This document shows, one piece after another, positions 6,984 to 15,921 of a stretch of DNA of 64,000 bases. The stretch's first letter is position 1; every line of letters begins with the position of its first letter. The notes beneath the pieces were generated by a model. The model was given only the letters and a program-made list of their open reading frames with translations, was not told the origin of the DNA and did no database searches. This DNA is from Deltaproteobacteria bacterium (GTDB lineage Bacteria > Desulfobacterota > Desulfobaccia > Desulfobaccales > 0-14-0-80-60-11): NCBI GenBank assembly GCA_030018495.1, contig JASEFS010000007.1, positions 1 to 64,000 of the forward strand, read 5' to 3'. Both the position numbers and the translations under genes were made by a program.

Positions 6984-9773
6984 ATGGACTATAAGAAAAC
7001 GCTCAATTTACCCCGAACCGATTTTCCCATGAAAGCGGAACTGCCCCGGCGGGAGCCAGAGATACTCAAGCTCTGGCAGGAGATGGAACTGTATGACCGC
7101 ATCAGGGAAAAAAGCCGGGGCAAGCCCCGCTTCATCCTGCACGACGGGCCGCCCTACGCCAACGGACATATTCATTTGGGGCACGCACTCAATAAAATTC
7201 TCAAGGATATTATCATCAAATCCCGGCAGATGATGGGCTTCGATTGCCCCTACGTACCCGGCTGGGACTGCCACGGCCTGCCCATTGAACATCAAGTGGA
7301 CAAGGAACTCAAGGCCGAGGGCGTGAAATTGTCCCAGGTCGAGGTGCGCCAGCGCTGTCGCGCCTATGCCCAAAAATTCATCGGCATCCAGCGGGAGGAA
7401 TTTGAGCGTCTGGGGGTCCTGGGCGATTGGCAGCAACCCTACCTGACCATGAACCCGGCTTACGTGGCCACCATTATTCGGGAATACGGCAAGTTCTTCC
7501 TGAGCGGCTCCATCTACCGCAGCAAAAAGCCCATTCACTGGTGCGCCACCTGCCGCACGGCCCTGGCCGAAGCCGAAGTGGAATACGAAGAGCATGAAAC
7601 CCCTTCCATCTATGTAAAGTTCCCCTTAAAAAACTCCAAGGGAGTCCCCGGCCTGGAGCCGGGCGCAAGGCCGCACTTCCTGGTGGTTTGGACCACTACG
7701 CCCTGGACGCTGCCCGCCAACCTGGCCATTGCCGTGCATCCCGATCTGGAGTATGCCGCGGTGCGGGTCGGCCCGGAAATCCTCATCGTGGCCGCGGACC
7801 TGGCCGCCGGATTGTTGGCGCAGTGGAACTTGAAAGGGGAGGTGCTGCGCCGGTGGCGCGGACAGGCCTTGGAGGGGATGATTTGCCGCCACCCCTGGCT
7901 GGATCGTGATTCGCAGGTAATTTTGGCGAATTACGTCACCCTGGCCGCGGGCACGGGCCTGGTGCACATTGCTCCGGGCCACGGTCAGGAAGACTACGAC
8001 AGCGGTTTGAAGTACGGCCTCTCCCCGTACTCCCCGGTTGATGACGAGGGGCGCTTTACGGCGGAAGTGCCGGAGTTCGAGGGCAAGGAGGTATGGGAAG
8101 CCAACCCCGGCATCATCAACCTGTTAAGCCGCAAAGGCATGCTCATCCAGGCCGAGAAGGCGACGCACAGCTATCCTCATTGCTGGCGGTGCAAAAACCC
8201 CATCATTTTTCGGGCCACAGAGCAATGGTTCATTTCCATGGAAAAAAACGGCCTGCGCCGCCAAGCCCTGAAGGCCATCGAGAAAGTTTCCTGGATCCCC
8301 CGCTGGGGGCGGGAGCGCATCTACCAGATGATCGAGCAGCGGCCTGACTGGTGTATTTCCCGGCAGCGGGCCTGGGGGGTGCCCATCGTCGCGTTTCACT
8401 GTCGGAATTGCGGCGAAGTGCTGCTGAATAAAGAAATTCTGGATGGCATTGTAGAGCGTGCGGCCACCGAAGGGGCGGATTTTTGGTTCACCGACGCCGC
8501 CGCCCGAATTCTGCCGCCGGGCGCTGCCTGCCCCAAATGCGGCAGCAGCAGTTTTGCTAAAGAGACAGACATCCTGGACGTTTGGTTCGATTCCGGCGTG
8601 AGCTTTGCGGCCGTATTGGAACCCAACCCCAGCCTGGGGTTTCCGGCCGACCTGTACCTGGAGGGTTCGGACCAGCACCGGGGCTGGTTTCACAGCAGCC
8701 TCCTGACTTCGGTGGGCACCCGGGGCGAGGCGCCGTACCGCGGGGTTTTGACGCATGGTTTCGTGGTGGACGGTGAAGGCCGCAAAATGTCGAAGTCTCT
8801 TGGAAACGTCATAGCCCCGCAGGAGGTCATGAGCGAATACGGCGCCGAAATCCTGCGTTTGTGGGTGACGGCCGAAGACTACCGGGACGACGTGCGCCTG
8901 TCTCCCAACATTTTAAAGCAACTGGCGGATGCTTACCGGCGCTTTCGCAACACCGCCCGCTTCATGCTGGGGAATCTGTACGATTTCACTCCGGAAGAGC
9001 ATTTTATCCCACCGGCCGAGCGTGAGGAACTGGACCGCCTGGCCCTGTCCTGGACCGCCCAACTTATGGCCCGGGTAAAGAAGGCCTATCTGGATTACGA
9101 ATTCCACCTGGTCTTCCACCGGTTGCACCAGTTTTGCGCGGTGGAGATGAGCGCCATTTACCTGGATATCCTGAAAGACCGTCTTTATATTTCCCCCCCT
9201 GAGGCTCCGGCCCGCCGCAGCGCCCAAAACACTCTTTTTGAGATTTTGCGGGACCTCATGGGCATGCTGGCGCCCATCCTGTCATTTACCGCGGAAGAGG
9301 TTTGGAGCTACCTGCCCGGCCGGGACCGCCAGAGAAGCGTGCATTTGTCCAGCTTTCCGGAGCCCGCACCCGGGTTTCCGGATGAGGGTCTGCTGGCCAA
9401 ATACGAGTTCCTGCTGAAAGTGCGGGATGAGATCAACCGGGGTCTGGAAGAGGCCCGCAAGGGGAAGGTCTTGTCCACCTCCCAAGAAGCCGCGGTCATC
9501 CTGGCCACCGCAGACAATGATCTTTACAACAAGCTCAGCTCTCAGGAGGCGGAGATAAAGCAACTGGCTCAGGTTCCCCACCTGCAAATCGAACGGGTTG
9601 AGCAAGCGGCGCTCCAGGGCCTTGAGGCGTTGGAGGTTCCCGGCGTGTTTGTCCGGGTAGGCAAGGCTCCGGGGAAAAAGTGCATCCGCTGCTGGTTTCA
9701 CCTGCCCAGCGTGGGTGAAGATGCCGAGCATCCCCAGGTATGCGCCCGCTGCCGCAAGGCCCTGGGGGTTTGA
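6984..9773 (+). CDS. ileS: Isoleucyl-tRNA synthetase
   Basis: The 929-aa class-I synthetase charges tRNA-Ile with isoleucine in the cytoplasm. The HIGH-type motif appears as HLGHALN near residue 65 and KMSKSLGN near residue 605. The editing (CP1) domain includes [16 protein letters not shown]. The C-terminus ends in a zinc finger (CIRCW...CARCR), the bacterial form of IleRS. Length is normal. The start has GGAGG nine bases upstream. It heads a run with lspA and lgt, an arrangement (ileS-lspA) common in proteobacteria. Confidence 0.97.
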   Translation: MDYKKTLNLPRTDFPMKAELPRREPEILKLWQEMELYDRIREKSRGKPRFILHDGPPYANGHIHLGHALNKILKDIIIKSRQMMGFDCPYVPGWDCHGLPIEHQVDKELKAEGVKLSQVEVRQRCRAYAQKFIGIQREEFERLGVLGDWQQPYLTMNPAYVATIIREYGKFFLSGSIYRSKKPIHWCATCRTALAEAEVEYEEHETPSIYVKFPLKNSKGVPGLEPGARPHFLVVWTTTPWTLPANLAIAVHPDLEYAAVRVGPEILIVAADLAAGLLAQWNLKGEVLRRWRGQALEGMICRHPWLDRDSQVILANYVTLAAGTGLVHIAPGHGQEDYDSGLKYGLSPYSPVDDEGRFTAEVPEFEGKEVWEANPGIINLLSRKGMLIQAEKATHSYPHCWRCKNPIIFRATEQWFISMEKNGLRRQALKAIEKVSWIPRWGRERIYQMIEQRPDWCISRQRAWGVPIVAFHCRNCGEVLLNKEILDGIVERAATEGADFWFTDAAARILPPGAACPKCGSSSFAKETDILDVWFDSGVSFAAVLEPNPSLGFPADLYLEGSDQHRGWFHSSLLTSVGTRGEAPYRGVLTHGFVVDGEGRKMSKSLGNVIAPQEVMSEYGAEILRLWVTAEDYRDDVRLSPNILKQLADAYRRFRNTARFMLGNLYDFTPEEHFIPPAEREELDRLALSWTAQLMARVKKAYLDYEFHLVFHRLHQFCAVEMSAIYLDILKDRLYISPPEAPARRSAQNTLFEILRDLMGMLAPILSFTAEEVWSYLPGRDRQRSVHLSSFPEPAPGFPDEGLLAKYEFLLKVRDEINRGLEEARKGKVLSTSQEAAVILATADNDLYNKLSSQEAEIKQLAQVPHLQIERVEQAALQGLEALEVPGVFVRVGKAPGKKCIRCWFHLPSVGEDAEHPQVCARCRKALGV

Positions 9774-9778
9774 AATTC

Positions 9779-10279
9779 ATGGGTCGCAAAACCGCCATCC
9801 TCATCCCGGTCCTGGTGTTAGGAATAGCCCTGGACCAACTGACCAAATTCCTTGTCGTCCAATATCTGGCTTTAGGGGCCAGGATTCAGGTCATCCAAGG
9901 GTTTTTCAACCTGGTGCATGTCCGCAACCGGGGGGCGGCGTTCAGCCTGCTGTCCAATCTGTCCTCAGACTTCGCCTGGCTGTTTTTCGCGACCACCACC
10001 ACCTTGGTGCTCCTGGTGGTGGGGTATATGTGGTGGCGCCTGCCGGAACGCGACTGGCCCGCCGCCTTGGGCTTCAGCCTTATTATGGCCGGGGCCCTGG
10101 GAAACATGATTGACCGGTTGCGCCTGGGAGAGGTCATAGATTTCCTGGATTTTTACCTGGGGCGGCACCACTGGCCCGCCTTTAATGTGGCGGACAGCCT
10201 GGTGTGCCTGGGAGTCGGCGTTTTGATCCTGGCGCTCCTTACCGAAGGAAAGGAAGAAGATGTATCCCATCCTGTTTGA
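9779..10279 (+). CDS. lspA: Lipoprotein signal peptidase (signal peptidase II)
   Basis: The 166-aa inner-membrane aspartic protease removes signal peptides from diacylglyceryl-modified prolipoproteins. Four hydrophobic segments are seen with the family motifs DQLTKFLV, NRGAAFSLL, GNMIDRLRLGEVIDFLDF and FNVADS; the two catalytic Asp are in NMIDR and NVADS. The frame is open to 9740, but the ATG at 9779 follows the ileS stop and gives a normal N-terminus. It overlaps lgt by 20 bases, so the two consecutive lipoprotein-processing enzymes are coupled. Confidence 0.95.
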   Translation: MGRKTAILIPVLVLGIALDQLTKFLVVQYLALGARIQVIQGFFNLVHVRNRGAAFSLLSNLSSDFAWLFFATTTTLVLLVVGYMWWRLPERDWPAALGFSLIMAGALGNMIDRLRLGEVIDFLDFYLGRHHWPAFNVADSLVCLGVGVLILALLTEGKEEDVSHPV

Positions 10280-11039
10280 ACTGGGGCCGGTGAGGATTTT
10301 CACCTACGGATTTTTTCTGGCCCTGGGGTTTGTGACCGCCATCTTCCTGGCCGGGCGCGAGGCCCGGCGGGTCGGGCTGCCCGCCGGACGCTTCTATGAC
10401 CTGTGCTTCTACATTATCCTGGCCGCGCTGGTGGGCTCCCGGCTCCTTTACGTGCTCACGGAACTGCCCTATTTTCTGCAAAATCCGCTGCAAATCTTTG
10501 TCCTCTGGAAAGGCGGCCTGATATTCCATGGCGGCCTGGTGCTGGCCCTGGCTGTGGCCTTTTTCTACATGCACCGTCAGAAAATGCCGTGGCGGGTCAC
10601 CTTCGATTCCCTGGCGGTGGGGATGCCCGTGGGCCAGAGTCTCGGGAGGGTAGGATGTTTTATGGCCGGGTGTTGCTACGGCAAGCCCAGCGACCTGCCC
10701 TGGGCCGTAACCTTTACGCACCCGGACACCCTTTGTCCGATTCAACAAGCTTTGCATCCCAGCCAACTTTATGAAGCCTTGCTGCTTCTCCCGGTTTTCG
10801 GGACGGTTTACTGGCTGCGGACCCGCAAGCGCTTTGACGGCCAACTGGCGCTGACCTACCTGAGTCTCGCCGGCACGGTTCGCTTTATCGTGGAATTCTT
10901 TCGCCATCCCGCGGATTACCGTGGTCCGGAACTTTTTTGGGGGATGCCGTCCACCCAGGTGTTCGCTTTGGCCATTGCCCTGGTCTGCGGAGCCCTGCTG
11001 CTGTGGTTTTGGCGGCAAAGCGAACCCGCGGCAGTGTGA
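10260..11039 (+). CDS. lgt: Phosphatidylglycerol-prolipoprotein diacylglyceryl transferase
   Basis: The 259-aa integral membrane enzyme attaches diacylglycerol to the lipobox cysteine of prolipoproteins, the step before LspA. The signature GQSLGRVGCFMAGCCYG is present near residues 125-140, preceded by GGLIFHGGL (catalytic His) and followed by HPSQLYEA. Multiple hydrophobic segments match the seven-helix fold. It starts inside lspA, so translation is likely coupled. Confidence 0.96.
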   Translation: MYPILFELGPVRIFTYGFFLALGFVTAIFLAGREARRVGLPAGRFYDLCFYIILAALVGSRLLYVLTELPYFLQNPLQIFVLWKGGLIFHGGLVLALAVAFFYMHRQKMPWRVTFDSLAVGMPVGQSLGRVGCFMAGCCYGKPSDLPWAVTFTHPDTLCPIQQALHPSQLYEALLLLPVFGTVYWLRTRKRFDGQLALTYLSLAGTVRFIVEFFRHPADYRGPELFWGMPSTQVFALAIALVCGALLLWFWRQSEPAAV

Positions 11040-11104
11040 GCTGAGAAAATCGGCGACGCGCTCCTTTCCCTAAAACTCACTTTGACTTTCACTAAGGGGT
11101 AAAC

Positions 11105-11914
11105 ATGCATTTGTATCGCTGGCTTACCGCGCTTGTGCTCGTACCGCTTCTGCTGTTGATCATTTTTAAAGGGGGCCGCGAGCTCTTCCTTCTGACGGTA
11201 TTGCTGGTGAGTGCCTTGGGCCAGTGGGAATTTCAAACGATGCACCATCCTGAAGGGGGCCTGCCCCGGCATGCCAAGCCCATAATATTGGGAGCTTTGC
11301 TGGTGGTCAGCTTCTGCACTACGCCTGCCGCCCCTTCGGTTCCTTTATTCGTGCTGGTCTGGAGTTTTTTCATCCTCCTGTTTTTCTATTTGGCCGCCTA
11401 CGGACAGATTCCCGAATTTAGTCGGTCCCTCGCCGTAGATGCTCTGGGGCTGTTGTATATACCGCTCCTATTGGGACACTTGGTATGGCTGAGATATTTG
11501 CCCCAGGGAGAATGGTGGACCGCGTGGCTATTGGCGGTGGTGTTCGCCGCGGACACCGGAGCTTTCTACACCGGCCTGACCTTGGGCCGCAAGAAGCTTT
11601 ACCCGGAAGTAAGTCCCGGCAAGACCTGGGAGGGAACCCTGGGAGGATGGGCGGCTGCCCTGCTGGCCGGGGTCATGTTCGGCCGGTGGCTGTTGCCCGG
11701 CCAGAGCCTCATCATCCTGGGCGGGCTGGCCCTGGTTGTGGGGATAATCGGCGTTTTGGGCGATCTCTTTGAGTCCATGCTGAAGCGCCAGGCCCAGGTA
11801 AAGGATTCCGGCCAGATTCTGCCGGGTCATGGAGGCATGTTGGACCGCCTGGACAGCCTGCTTTTCGCCATCCCCGCGGTGGTCTATGCCCGCCTGTACC
11901 TGGCGCACATGTAA
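11105..11914 (+). CDS. cdsA: Phosphatidate cytidylyltransferase
   Basis: A 269-aa integral membrane enzyme that makes CDP-diacylglycerol from phosphatidate and CTP. The C-terminal signature SPGKTWEG...GDLFESMLKRQ..KDSGQILPGHGGMLDRLDSL is fully present. About seven hydrophobic segments precede it. It follows lgt by 65 bases and a GGGG-type ribosome site precedes the ATG. Normal length. Confidence 0.96.
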   Translation: MHLYRWLTALVLVPLLLLIIFKGGRELFLLTVLLVSALGQWEFQTMHHPEGGLPRHAKPIILGALLVVSFCTTPAAPSVPLFVLVWSFFILLFFYLAAYGQIPEFSRSLAVDALGLLYIPLLLGHLVWLRYLPQGEWWTAWLLAVVFAADTGAFYTGLTLGRKKLYPEVSPGKTWEGTLGGWAAALLAGVMFGRWLLPGQSLIILGGLALVVGIIGVLGDLFESMLKRQAQVKDSGQILPGHGGMLDRLDSLLFAIPAVVYARLYLAHM

Positions 11915-11952
11915 AACGATGCAAAGCGTGCGACTCTGCTGCGGGATTCCTC

Positions 11953-11980
11953 TTGACATCAGGGATTTGGCCTTCATAAT
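11953..11980 (+). promoter_or_regulatory. Sigma-70 promoter of tRNA-Ala
   Basis: A perfect -35 TTGACA (11953-11958) and a CATAAT -10 box (11975-11980) are separated by 16 bases, about 15 bases ahead of the tRNA. Confidence 0.75.
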
Positions 11981-11995
11981 AAAAGCAAATCTTGT

Positions 11996-12071
11996 GGGGA
12001 TGTAGCTCAGCTGGAAGAGCGCCTGCTTCGCATGCAGGAGGTCAGGGGTTCAAATCCCCTCATCTCCACCA
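11996..12071 (+). tRNA. tRNA-Ala (anticodon CGC), prophage integration target
   Basis: A 76-nt cloverleaf. GGGGATG pairs with CATCTCC (one G-U), the anticodon stem CCTGC/GCAGG holds loop TTCGCAT giving anticodon CGC (Ala), and the T-arm GGGGTTCAAATCCCC is perfect. CCA is encoded. The integrase gene begins its 3' end 15 bases beyond, pointing at the tRNA, the classical layout for integration into a tRNA 3' end. Confidence 0.96.
12038..12071 (+). other. Probable left attachment site within the tRNA-Ala 3' end
   Basis: Tyrosine integrases next to a tRNA typically recombine in its T-arm and acceptor 3' strand, regenerating the gene. Here integrase lies directly beyond. The matching right-end copy is not in the window, so the exact core cannot be defined; the coordinates mark the usual target segment. 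Confidence 0.5.
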
Positions 12072-12079
12072 ATGAATTC

Positions 12080-12105
12080 GGCCACTTAGGTGGCCTTTTC
12101 TTTTT
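12080..12105 (+). terminator. Rho-independent terminator of tRNA-Ala, overlapping the integrase 3' end
   Basis: GGCCAC (12080-12085) and GTGGCC (12090-12095) close a 4-nt loop and are followed by TTTTCTTTTT. The integrase stop codon lies in the loop, so after integration the tRNA acquires a terminator supplied by the element. Confidence 0.7.
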
Positions 12106-13132
12106 CCAAACCCGGTTCACTGAGTAGGTCACTGAGTAGGTTGCCGTTTTCCAGCCTTTTGGCTGCGTCTCTCAGGCTCTCATCGGGCTTGCGGAGATAA
12201 ACCTCGGTGGTGCGCAGGGATTTGTGCCGCAGGAAGCGGGAAAGGGTGGGAAGAGAGATTTTTTCCTTATCGGCCAGGAGGGTGGCCACGTGGTGCCTGA
12301 TGGCATGGAACCCGATGGGGCGGATGCCGGCCCGCTGGCAGACCCCCTGAATCAACCTCTTACGATCCTGAAAAGGCTTGCCGGTCTTGGGGTTGGGGAA
12401 AACCCACTCAGGGTGCTTGTCTTTTTTATTCCAGAGATCCCGCAGAACCTGGTAGAGGTCCTCGTTCATAAAGAGCCAGTCGAACTCCATGGCCCCGTCT
12501 TTTCTCTTCCGGGTCCACAGCCTGATCCGGCGCTCGGAGAAGTTGACGTCATCCCACCTGAGTCGCATCACCTCCCCCACCCGGGCCATGGTGTGGTAAA
12601 GCACCAGGAAAAATGGCCGGTGGGGGCCCGCGGCCAACAACAGACGGGTCATCTCCTCCTGGGTGAGACTGACCCGGTTCGGCTCATCCACCGGCATCTT
12701 GGTCACATGGAAGAACGGGTTTTCCTTTAATAACCCCCGCTTCCAGGCCCAGGTAAACAAGGCGCACAGGTCCTTCCGGTGAAAGTTATAGTTGTAGTTG
12801 CTTTTCCGGGTCTGGAGGTACGATTCGATCAGGTGCGGGGTGATGTGGGACAGGGGCAGATTCCCCGAAAATTCCAGGAAATGCCGGTAGACATAGGACT
12901 TGTATTTCCAGGTCTTAGCCGCGAACTTTCTTTGGGCCTGCTCCAGGTATTCCGTCGCCAGACTTAAGAAGTCCCATTCTTTGGGCGCGGGCGACGAGCT
13001 CCGGGTCAACTCGGCCCGCTTCTTTTCCATAGCGGCCCGGGCCTCCACCTTGGTCTTGGCATGGCCGGAATACCTTTTCCCCAGCACCTGCATCTGCCAA
13101 CGCCATCCCCACTTGGTTTTCCACAGCGGCAC
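12086..13132 (-). CDS. int: Tyrosine-family site-specific integrase
   Basis: The 348-aa recombinase inserts and excises the element at tRNA-Ala. An N-terminal arm-binding segment ([20 protein letters not shown]) is followed by a core-binding SAM-like domain and the catalytic domain. Catalytic residues appear as the Arg in [17 protein letters not shown] (His-x-x-Arg) and the Tyr in TTEVYLRK. Length is typical of phage integrases. Its 5' end overlaps the upstream HTH gene by about 218 bases in another frame, which is unusual (see findings). Confidence 0.93.
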   Translation of the reverse strand: MPLWKTKWGWRWQMQVLGKRYSGHAKTKVEARAAMEKKRAELTRSSSPAPKEWDFLSLATEYLEQAQRKFAAKTWKYKSYVYRHFLEFSGNLPLSHITPHLIESYLQTRKSNYNYNFHRKDLCALFTWAWKRGLLKENPFFHVTKMPVDEPNRVSLTQEEMTRLLLAAGPHRPFFLVLYHTMARVGEVMRLRWDDVNFSERRIRLWTRKRKDGAMEFDWLFMNEDLYQVLRDLWNKKDKHPEWVFPNPKTGKPFQDRKRLIQGVCQRAGIRPIGFHAIRHHVATLLADKEKISLPTLSRFLRHKSLRTTEVYLRKPDESLRDAAKRLENGNLLSDLLSEPGLEKEKAT

Positions 13133-13292
13133 GGACTATGTCCTCCCTGAATCTCAGGCATTTCAGACCCCCTGGATAGATGGGGCCGAAACGGTGTCTA
13201 TGTCTATAGACCGTATTCACGGATATCTTCAAGAGGTCTGCCACCTCTCGAGGGGTCAACAGGGAAAGGGAATCATTCAATCTCAAGGGCAT
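12915..13292 (-). CDS. Excisionase-type HTH protein overlapping integrase
   Basis: Start at the ATG at 13292 (CAGGAG upstream). Residues about 8-55 form a MerR/excisionase-like HTH ([19 protein letters not shown] ... [12 protein letters not shown]). The frame then continues 218 bases into the integrase gene, giving a low-complexity Gly/Arg-rich tail unlikely to be a folded domain. It may be a recombination directionality factor or an integrase N-terminal domain joined by frameshift. The domain call is good; the true C-terminus is uncertain. Confidence 0.55.
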   Translation of the reverse strand: MPLRLNDSLSLLTPREVADLLKISVNTVYRHRHRFGPIYPGGLKCLRFREDIVRAAVENQVGMALADAGAGEKVFRPCQDQGGGPGRYGKEAGRVDPELVARAQRMGLLKSGDGIPGAGPKKVRG

Positions 13293-13565
13293 TCTCCTGA
13301 TGTATGACGGGTGGAACTCATACCGGAACCGTTTGCCGGAAAATTCCTGGAAAGAATGATACCCCCATATGGCATATCTGTCAAGCTTATTTTCCGTATG
13401 TGTGTATTTCCAGAAACTTTCTGCAGGGGGACATCGGGAAAGCACACTATAGTGCAAATTAATCAAAGAAAATTGCATTTATCTTGATATCCTGTAATTA
13501 AATCACTGGCGGGATGGGATGGGCATGGAAGCCTTATTAAATGTGGCGAAATGTTCACCAACCGA
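13293..13565. promoter_or_regulatory. AT-rich intergenic region with palindromes
   Basis: No gene is supported. It contains a perfect 10-bp palindrome CACTATAGTG (13445-13454) followed by a TGCAA...TTGCA inverted repeat. These resemble operator sites and probably serve the minus-strand HTH-integrase transcription unit, which starts just downstream. Confidence 0.4.
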
Positions 13566-14771
13566 TTAATAGAAAATAGCATCCAAAAATGCGGCGCGTC
13601 GCTTCCATATCGCAGCTTGCGTTTTGTTTGTAGGCTCTTTAGAGTTAAACCAGGGGGACGAATGGATCAGTTTGATCAATTGTATGTACCCCTCTGACCC
13701 GTCAAATCGGCTTTGTGGGACGCCGAGCGTTTTGGAGAGATTCTTTCTAACGGAAACTGCTGCGACGGTGCAATAGAGGTCGGGCCGAACAATGCAGAGA
13801 AGACGGCCCCAAACCTTCATAGTCGGTCCCAAAGAGATTAACTGATCAAGATGCGACTTTAGTTTTGCCCACGGAATGGGTGGATTAAGCTTAGATATGG
13901 CATTTACCGCCTCGACTATGCTTTTCCACTGCTTATGAGTTCCATTTGCCAACAGACTTCGGAACTGACCTGATGCGGCGACATGCCCGAGCCATCCATA
14001 TTGCTTGATGCCGCCAATGATGCGTCTTTTTTCGATGTCTTGAAAATACTGCGTTGTCCACGGGATTGGTACTTCCCGAGCTGCAGCGTCAAGCACATCG
14101 TGGTAACCTTCACCCTCTCGTTCGTGCTGCTTCAACCCCGCAACAACCTTCTTGTAATAAATGTCCCAATCCGCTTGGCGAAGCCAGCTAGCGGTAGAAA
14201 TACCTTCTTCCGCCCCAGAAGGAGTATGTATTCCCTGTTCCTGTTGTTTTTGTGCGGTTGTCTTGTAGCGCTGACGGTAGCCCTTGAGCCATCTCGTTGT
14301 GGGTTGAAAGGAAAAAGTTGGAGTGTGCCATTTAGCAAGAGTTTCCTCGAGTGAATCTATATCCTTAGCCGTTTCAGTGGATGCAGTACCCTCGATCAAG
14401 CAATTGGTTTCGCAGTTTGTGTAGAAGCCGCCATAAGTGAGATTAGAACTTCCGATGAAGAGAGCGTAGTGATGTTGATCACGAAAAAGGTAGACTTTCG
14501 GGTGGAAAAGTTCAGCATCATCTCTAAAAATACGGATATCGGCATCAATATTAATGAACCACTCTATTGCATCGGGATGAGTATGGTTAAAAGCGATGCC
14601 TACAATTGCCTTGACAGACCCGCCGAAATCTTCAAGTAACTTATAGGGAAGTGTTTGATTTGGATTCCCACACCAGGCTACAGCGATGTTCAGGGTTTTA
14701 TACTCCCGGCAGCATCGGGCAAATTCAGCAGCGAAAGAGTTTGCCGAATCGAAAACGAATGATTTGCGCAT
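13566..14771 (-). CDS. Phospholipase-D-fold nuclease-like protein (probable cargo gene)
   Basis: The 401-aa protein contains HPKVYLF followed by FIGSSNLTYGGF, the HxK...GSxN pattern of the PLD superfamily, which includes nucleases such as those in some restriction and DISARM-type systems. Only one HxK motif is clear, so activity would need a dimer. The C-terminal half has no recognised domain. Base composition is clearly lower in GC than flanking phage genes and it sits between integrase and repressor, the usual place for a phage-carried accessory gene. A defence or superinfection role is plausible but unproved. Confidence 0.65.
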   Translation of the reverse strand: MRKSFVFDSANSFAAEFARCCREYKTLNIAVAWCGNPNQTLPYKLLEDFGGSVKAIVGIAFNHTHPDAIEWFINIDADIRIFRDDAELFHPKVYLFRDQHHYALFIGSSNLTYGGFYTNCETNCLIEGTASTETAKDIDSLEETLAKWHTPTFSFQPTTRWLKGYRQRYKTTAQKQQEQGIHTPSGAEEGISTASWLRQADWDIYYKKVVAGLKQHEREGEGYHDVLDAAAREVPIPWTTQYFQDIEKRRIIGGIKQYGWLGHVAASGQFRSLLANGTHKQWKSIVEAVNAISKLNPPIPWAKLKSHLDQLISLGPTMKVWGRLLCIVRPDLYCTVAAVSVRKNLSKTLGVPQSRFDGSEGYIQLIKLIHSSPWFNSKEPTNKTQAAIWKRRAAFLDAIFY

Positions 14772-14815
14772 GTTATTTTTCCTTCAATCCTTTTGCTACA
14801 GGCCTACCCCCTTCA

Positions 14816-15544
14816 CTATGGTTCCCGCACCCAACTGGTCCAGGACCAGATCACCCGGCCGATGACAATGTTCGGCATCCGGACTTTTTCCATGGCTATG
14901 GGCGGATAGTCCGGGTTGTCCGACACCAGCACCCAGTGGCCGTCGGTTTGGGAAACCCGCTTGACCGCGCAGCCCCCTTCCTCGTCCAATCTTACCGCGT
15001 AAATGGCCCTCGGTAAAACATTCGTTTCCGTGGGGTCGATGATGACGATGGAGCCCCGGCGGATGGTAGGCTCCATTGAATTAGCATCCTTGCCTAAACG
15101 CACCGCTCGCAGGTTGTGGTGTTGACGGGCCCCGATCTCCGGTTTATAGACCCAGACCAAGTCATCCACATGATCCCCGGGAATGGCCCCGGCATGTCCG
15201 GCGGCAATGCGGCCCTCCACCAGGGGTACGGCCAGATAATATTCCGGGCGCAGACCTTCAGGGACCTCGGGCTCGGTCCCCGCCAGGGCGATGATGGGCT
15301 GGACAGGCTGAAATGCCGGCGGCTCCTCCCCGGTCAGGAGCCAGTCGATGGATTTCCCGAAAATCTCTTTGATCACCATCAAGCTGTCCACCGATGGCCT
15401 GGATTCCCCTGATTTCCATCGGGTTATGGCCCGCTGCACGCCCACCATCCGGTTAAACTGCTGCTGGTCCTTGATGCCCTTCTCCTCCAGGAGCTTCTGA
15501 ACCTGCTCCAAGAAAATCTCTTTGGAAAACATCTTCTTAGCCAT
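14816..15544 (-). CDS. CI-like repressor with S24/LexA-type peptidase domain
   Basis: Start at the ATG at 15544 (GAGG nine bases upstream); a second ATG at 15553 is too close to the ribosome site. An N-terminal HTH (QQFNRMVGVQRAITRWKSGESRP) is followed by a C-terminal self-cleaving domain. A likely Ala-Gly cleavage site lies in GRIAAGHAG, the catalytic Ser in DANSMEPTI, and the Lys in CAVKRV. It should hold the lysogenic state and be inactivated by the RecA-mediated SOS response. It is divergent from the Cro-like gene. Confidence 0.9.
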   Translation of the reverse strand: MAKKMFSKEIFLEQVQKLLEEKGIKDQQQFNRMVGVQRAITRWKSGESRPSVDSLMVIKEIFGKSIDWLLTGEEPPAFQPVQPIIALAGTEPEVPEGLRPEYYLAVPLVEGRIAAGHAGAIPGDHVDDLVWVYKPEIGARQHHNLRAVRLGKDANSMEPTIRRGSIVIIDPTETNVLPRAIYAVRLDEEGGCAVKRVSQTDGHWVLVSDNPDYPPIAMEKVRMPNIVIGRVIWSWTSWVREP

Positions 15545-15649
15545 TATACCCATCCTCGGCTAATTTTTCTGCTTGACAATAGCCGCATGCGTTGATTATC
15601 TTTCCCCTGGATTTAATTACCACATACGGAAAGGATTATCCAGGAAAAA
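15545..15649. promoter_or_regulatory. Divergent repressor/Cro operator-promoter region
   Basis: The gap between the two regulators holds a rightward promoter with TTGACA at 15573-15578 and TATCTT at 15597-15602. GATTATC occurs twice (about 15594-15600 and 15634-15640) and a GCATGC palindrome lies at 15585-15590; these are operator candidates. Confidence 0.5.
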
Positions 15650-15856
15650 ATGAAGAACTTTGAACAAACCTGGCGGATTAAGCGGCTCTTGGCTGAAAAA
15701 GGCGAAACCATCTCTTCTCTCTCCCGCAAGCTCGACCGGCCCGTCGGCTCCGTGGCCAACAACATATACGGATACAGAGCCAACCTCCGGCTGCAGGGAG
15801 AGATTGCGACGTTCCTGGGTCACCCGGTGAAGGAACTCTTTGAGGAGATGGGCTAG
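15650..15856 (+). CDS. Cro-like small HTH regulator
   Basis: A 68-aa protein with HTH residues ISSLSRKLDRPVGSVANNIYG, starting after AGGAAAAAA. It is divergent from the CI-like repressor and heads the rightward early operon, so it most likely plays the Cro role. The helical pattern also resembles Ner/Nlp-type phage regulators. Confidence 0.7.
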   Translation: MKNFEQTWRIKRLLAEKGETISSLSRKLDRPVGSVANNIYGYRANLRLQGEIATFLGHPVKELFEEMG

Positions 15857-15921
15857 GCAGGTAGGAGACAACTACGCCAAAGGCGCCATGGAAGGAAATG
15901 CTAAAGCCAGAGAAAAAGTAA

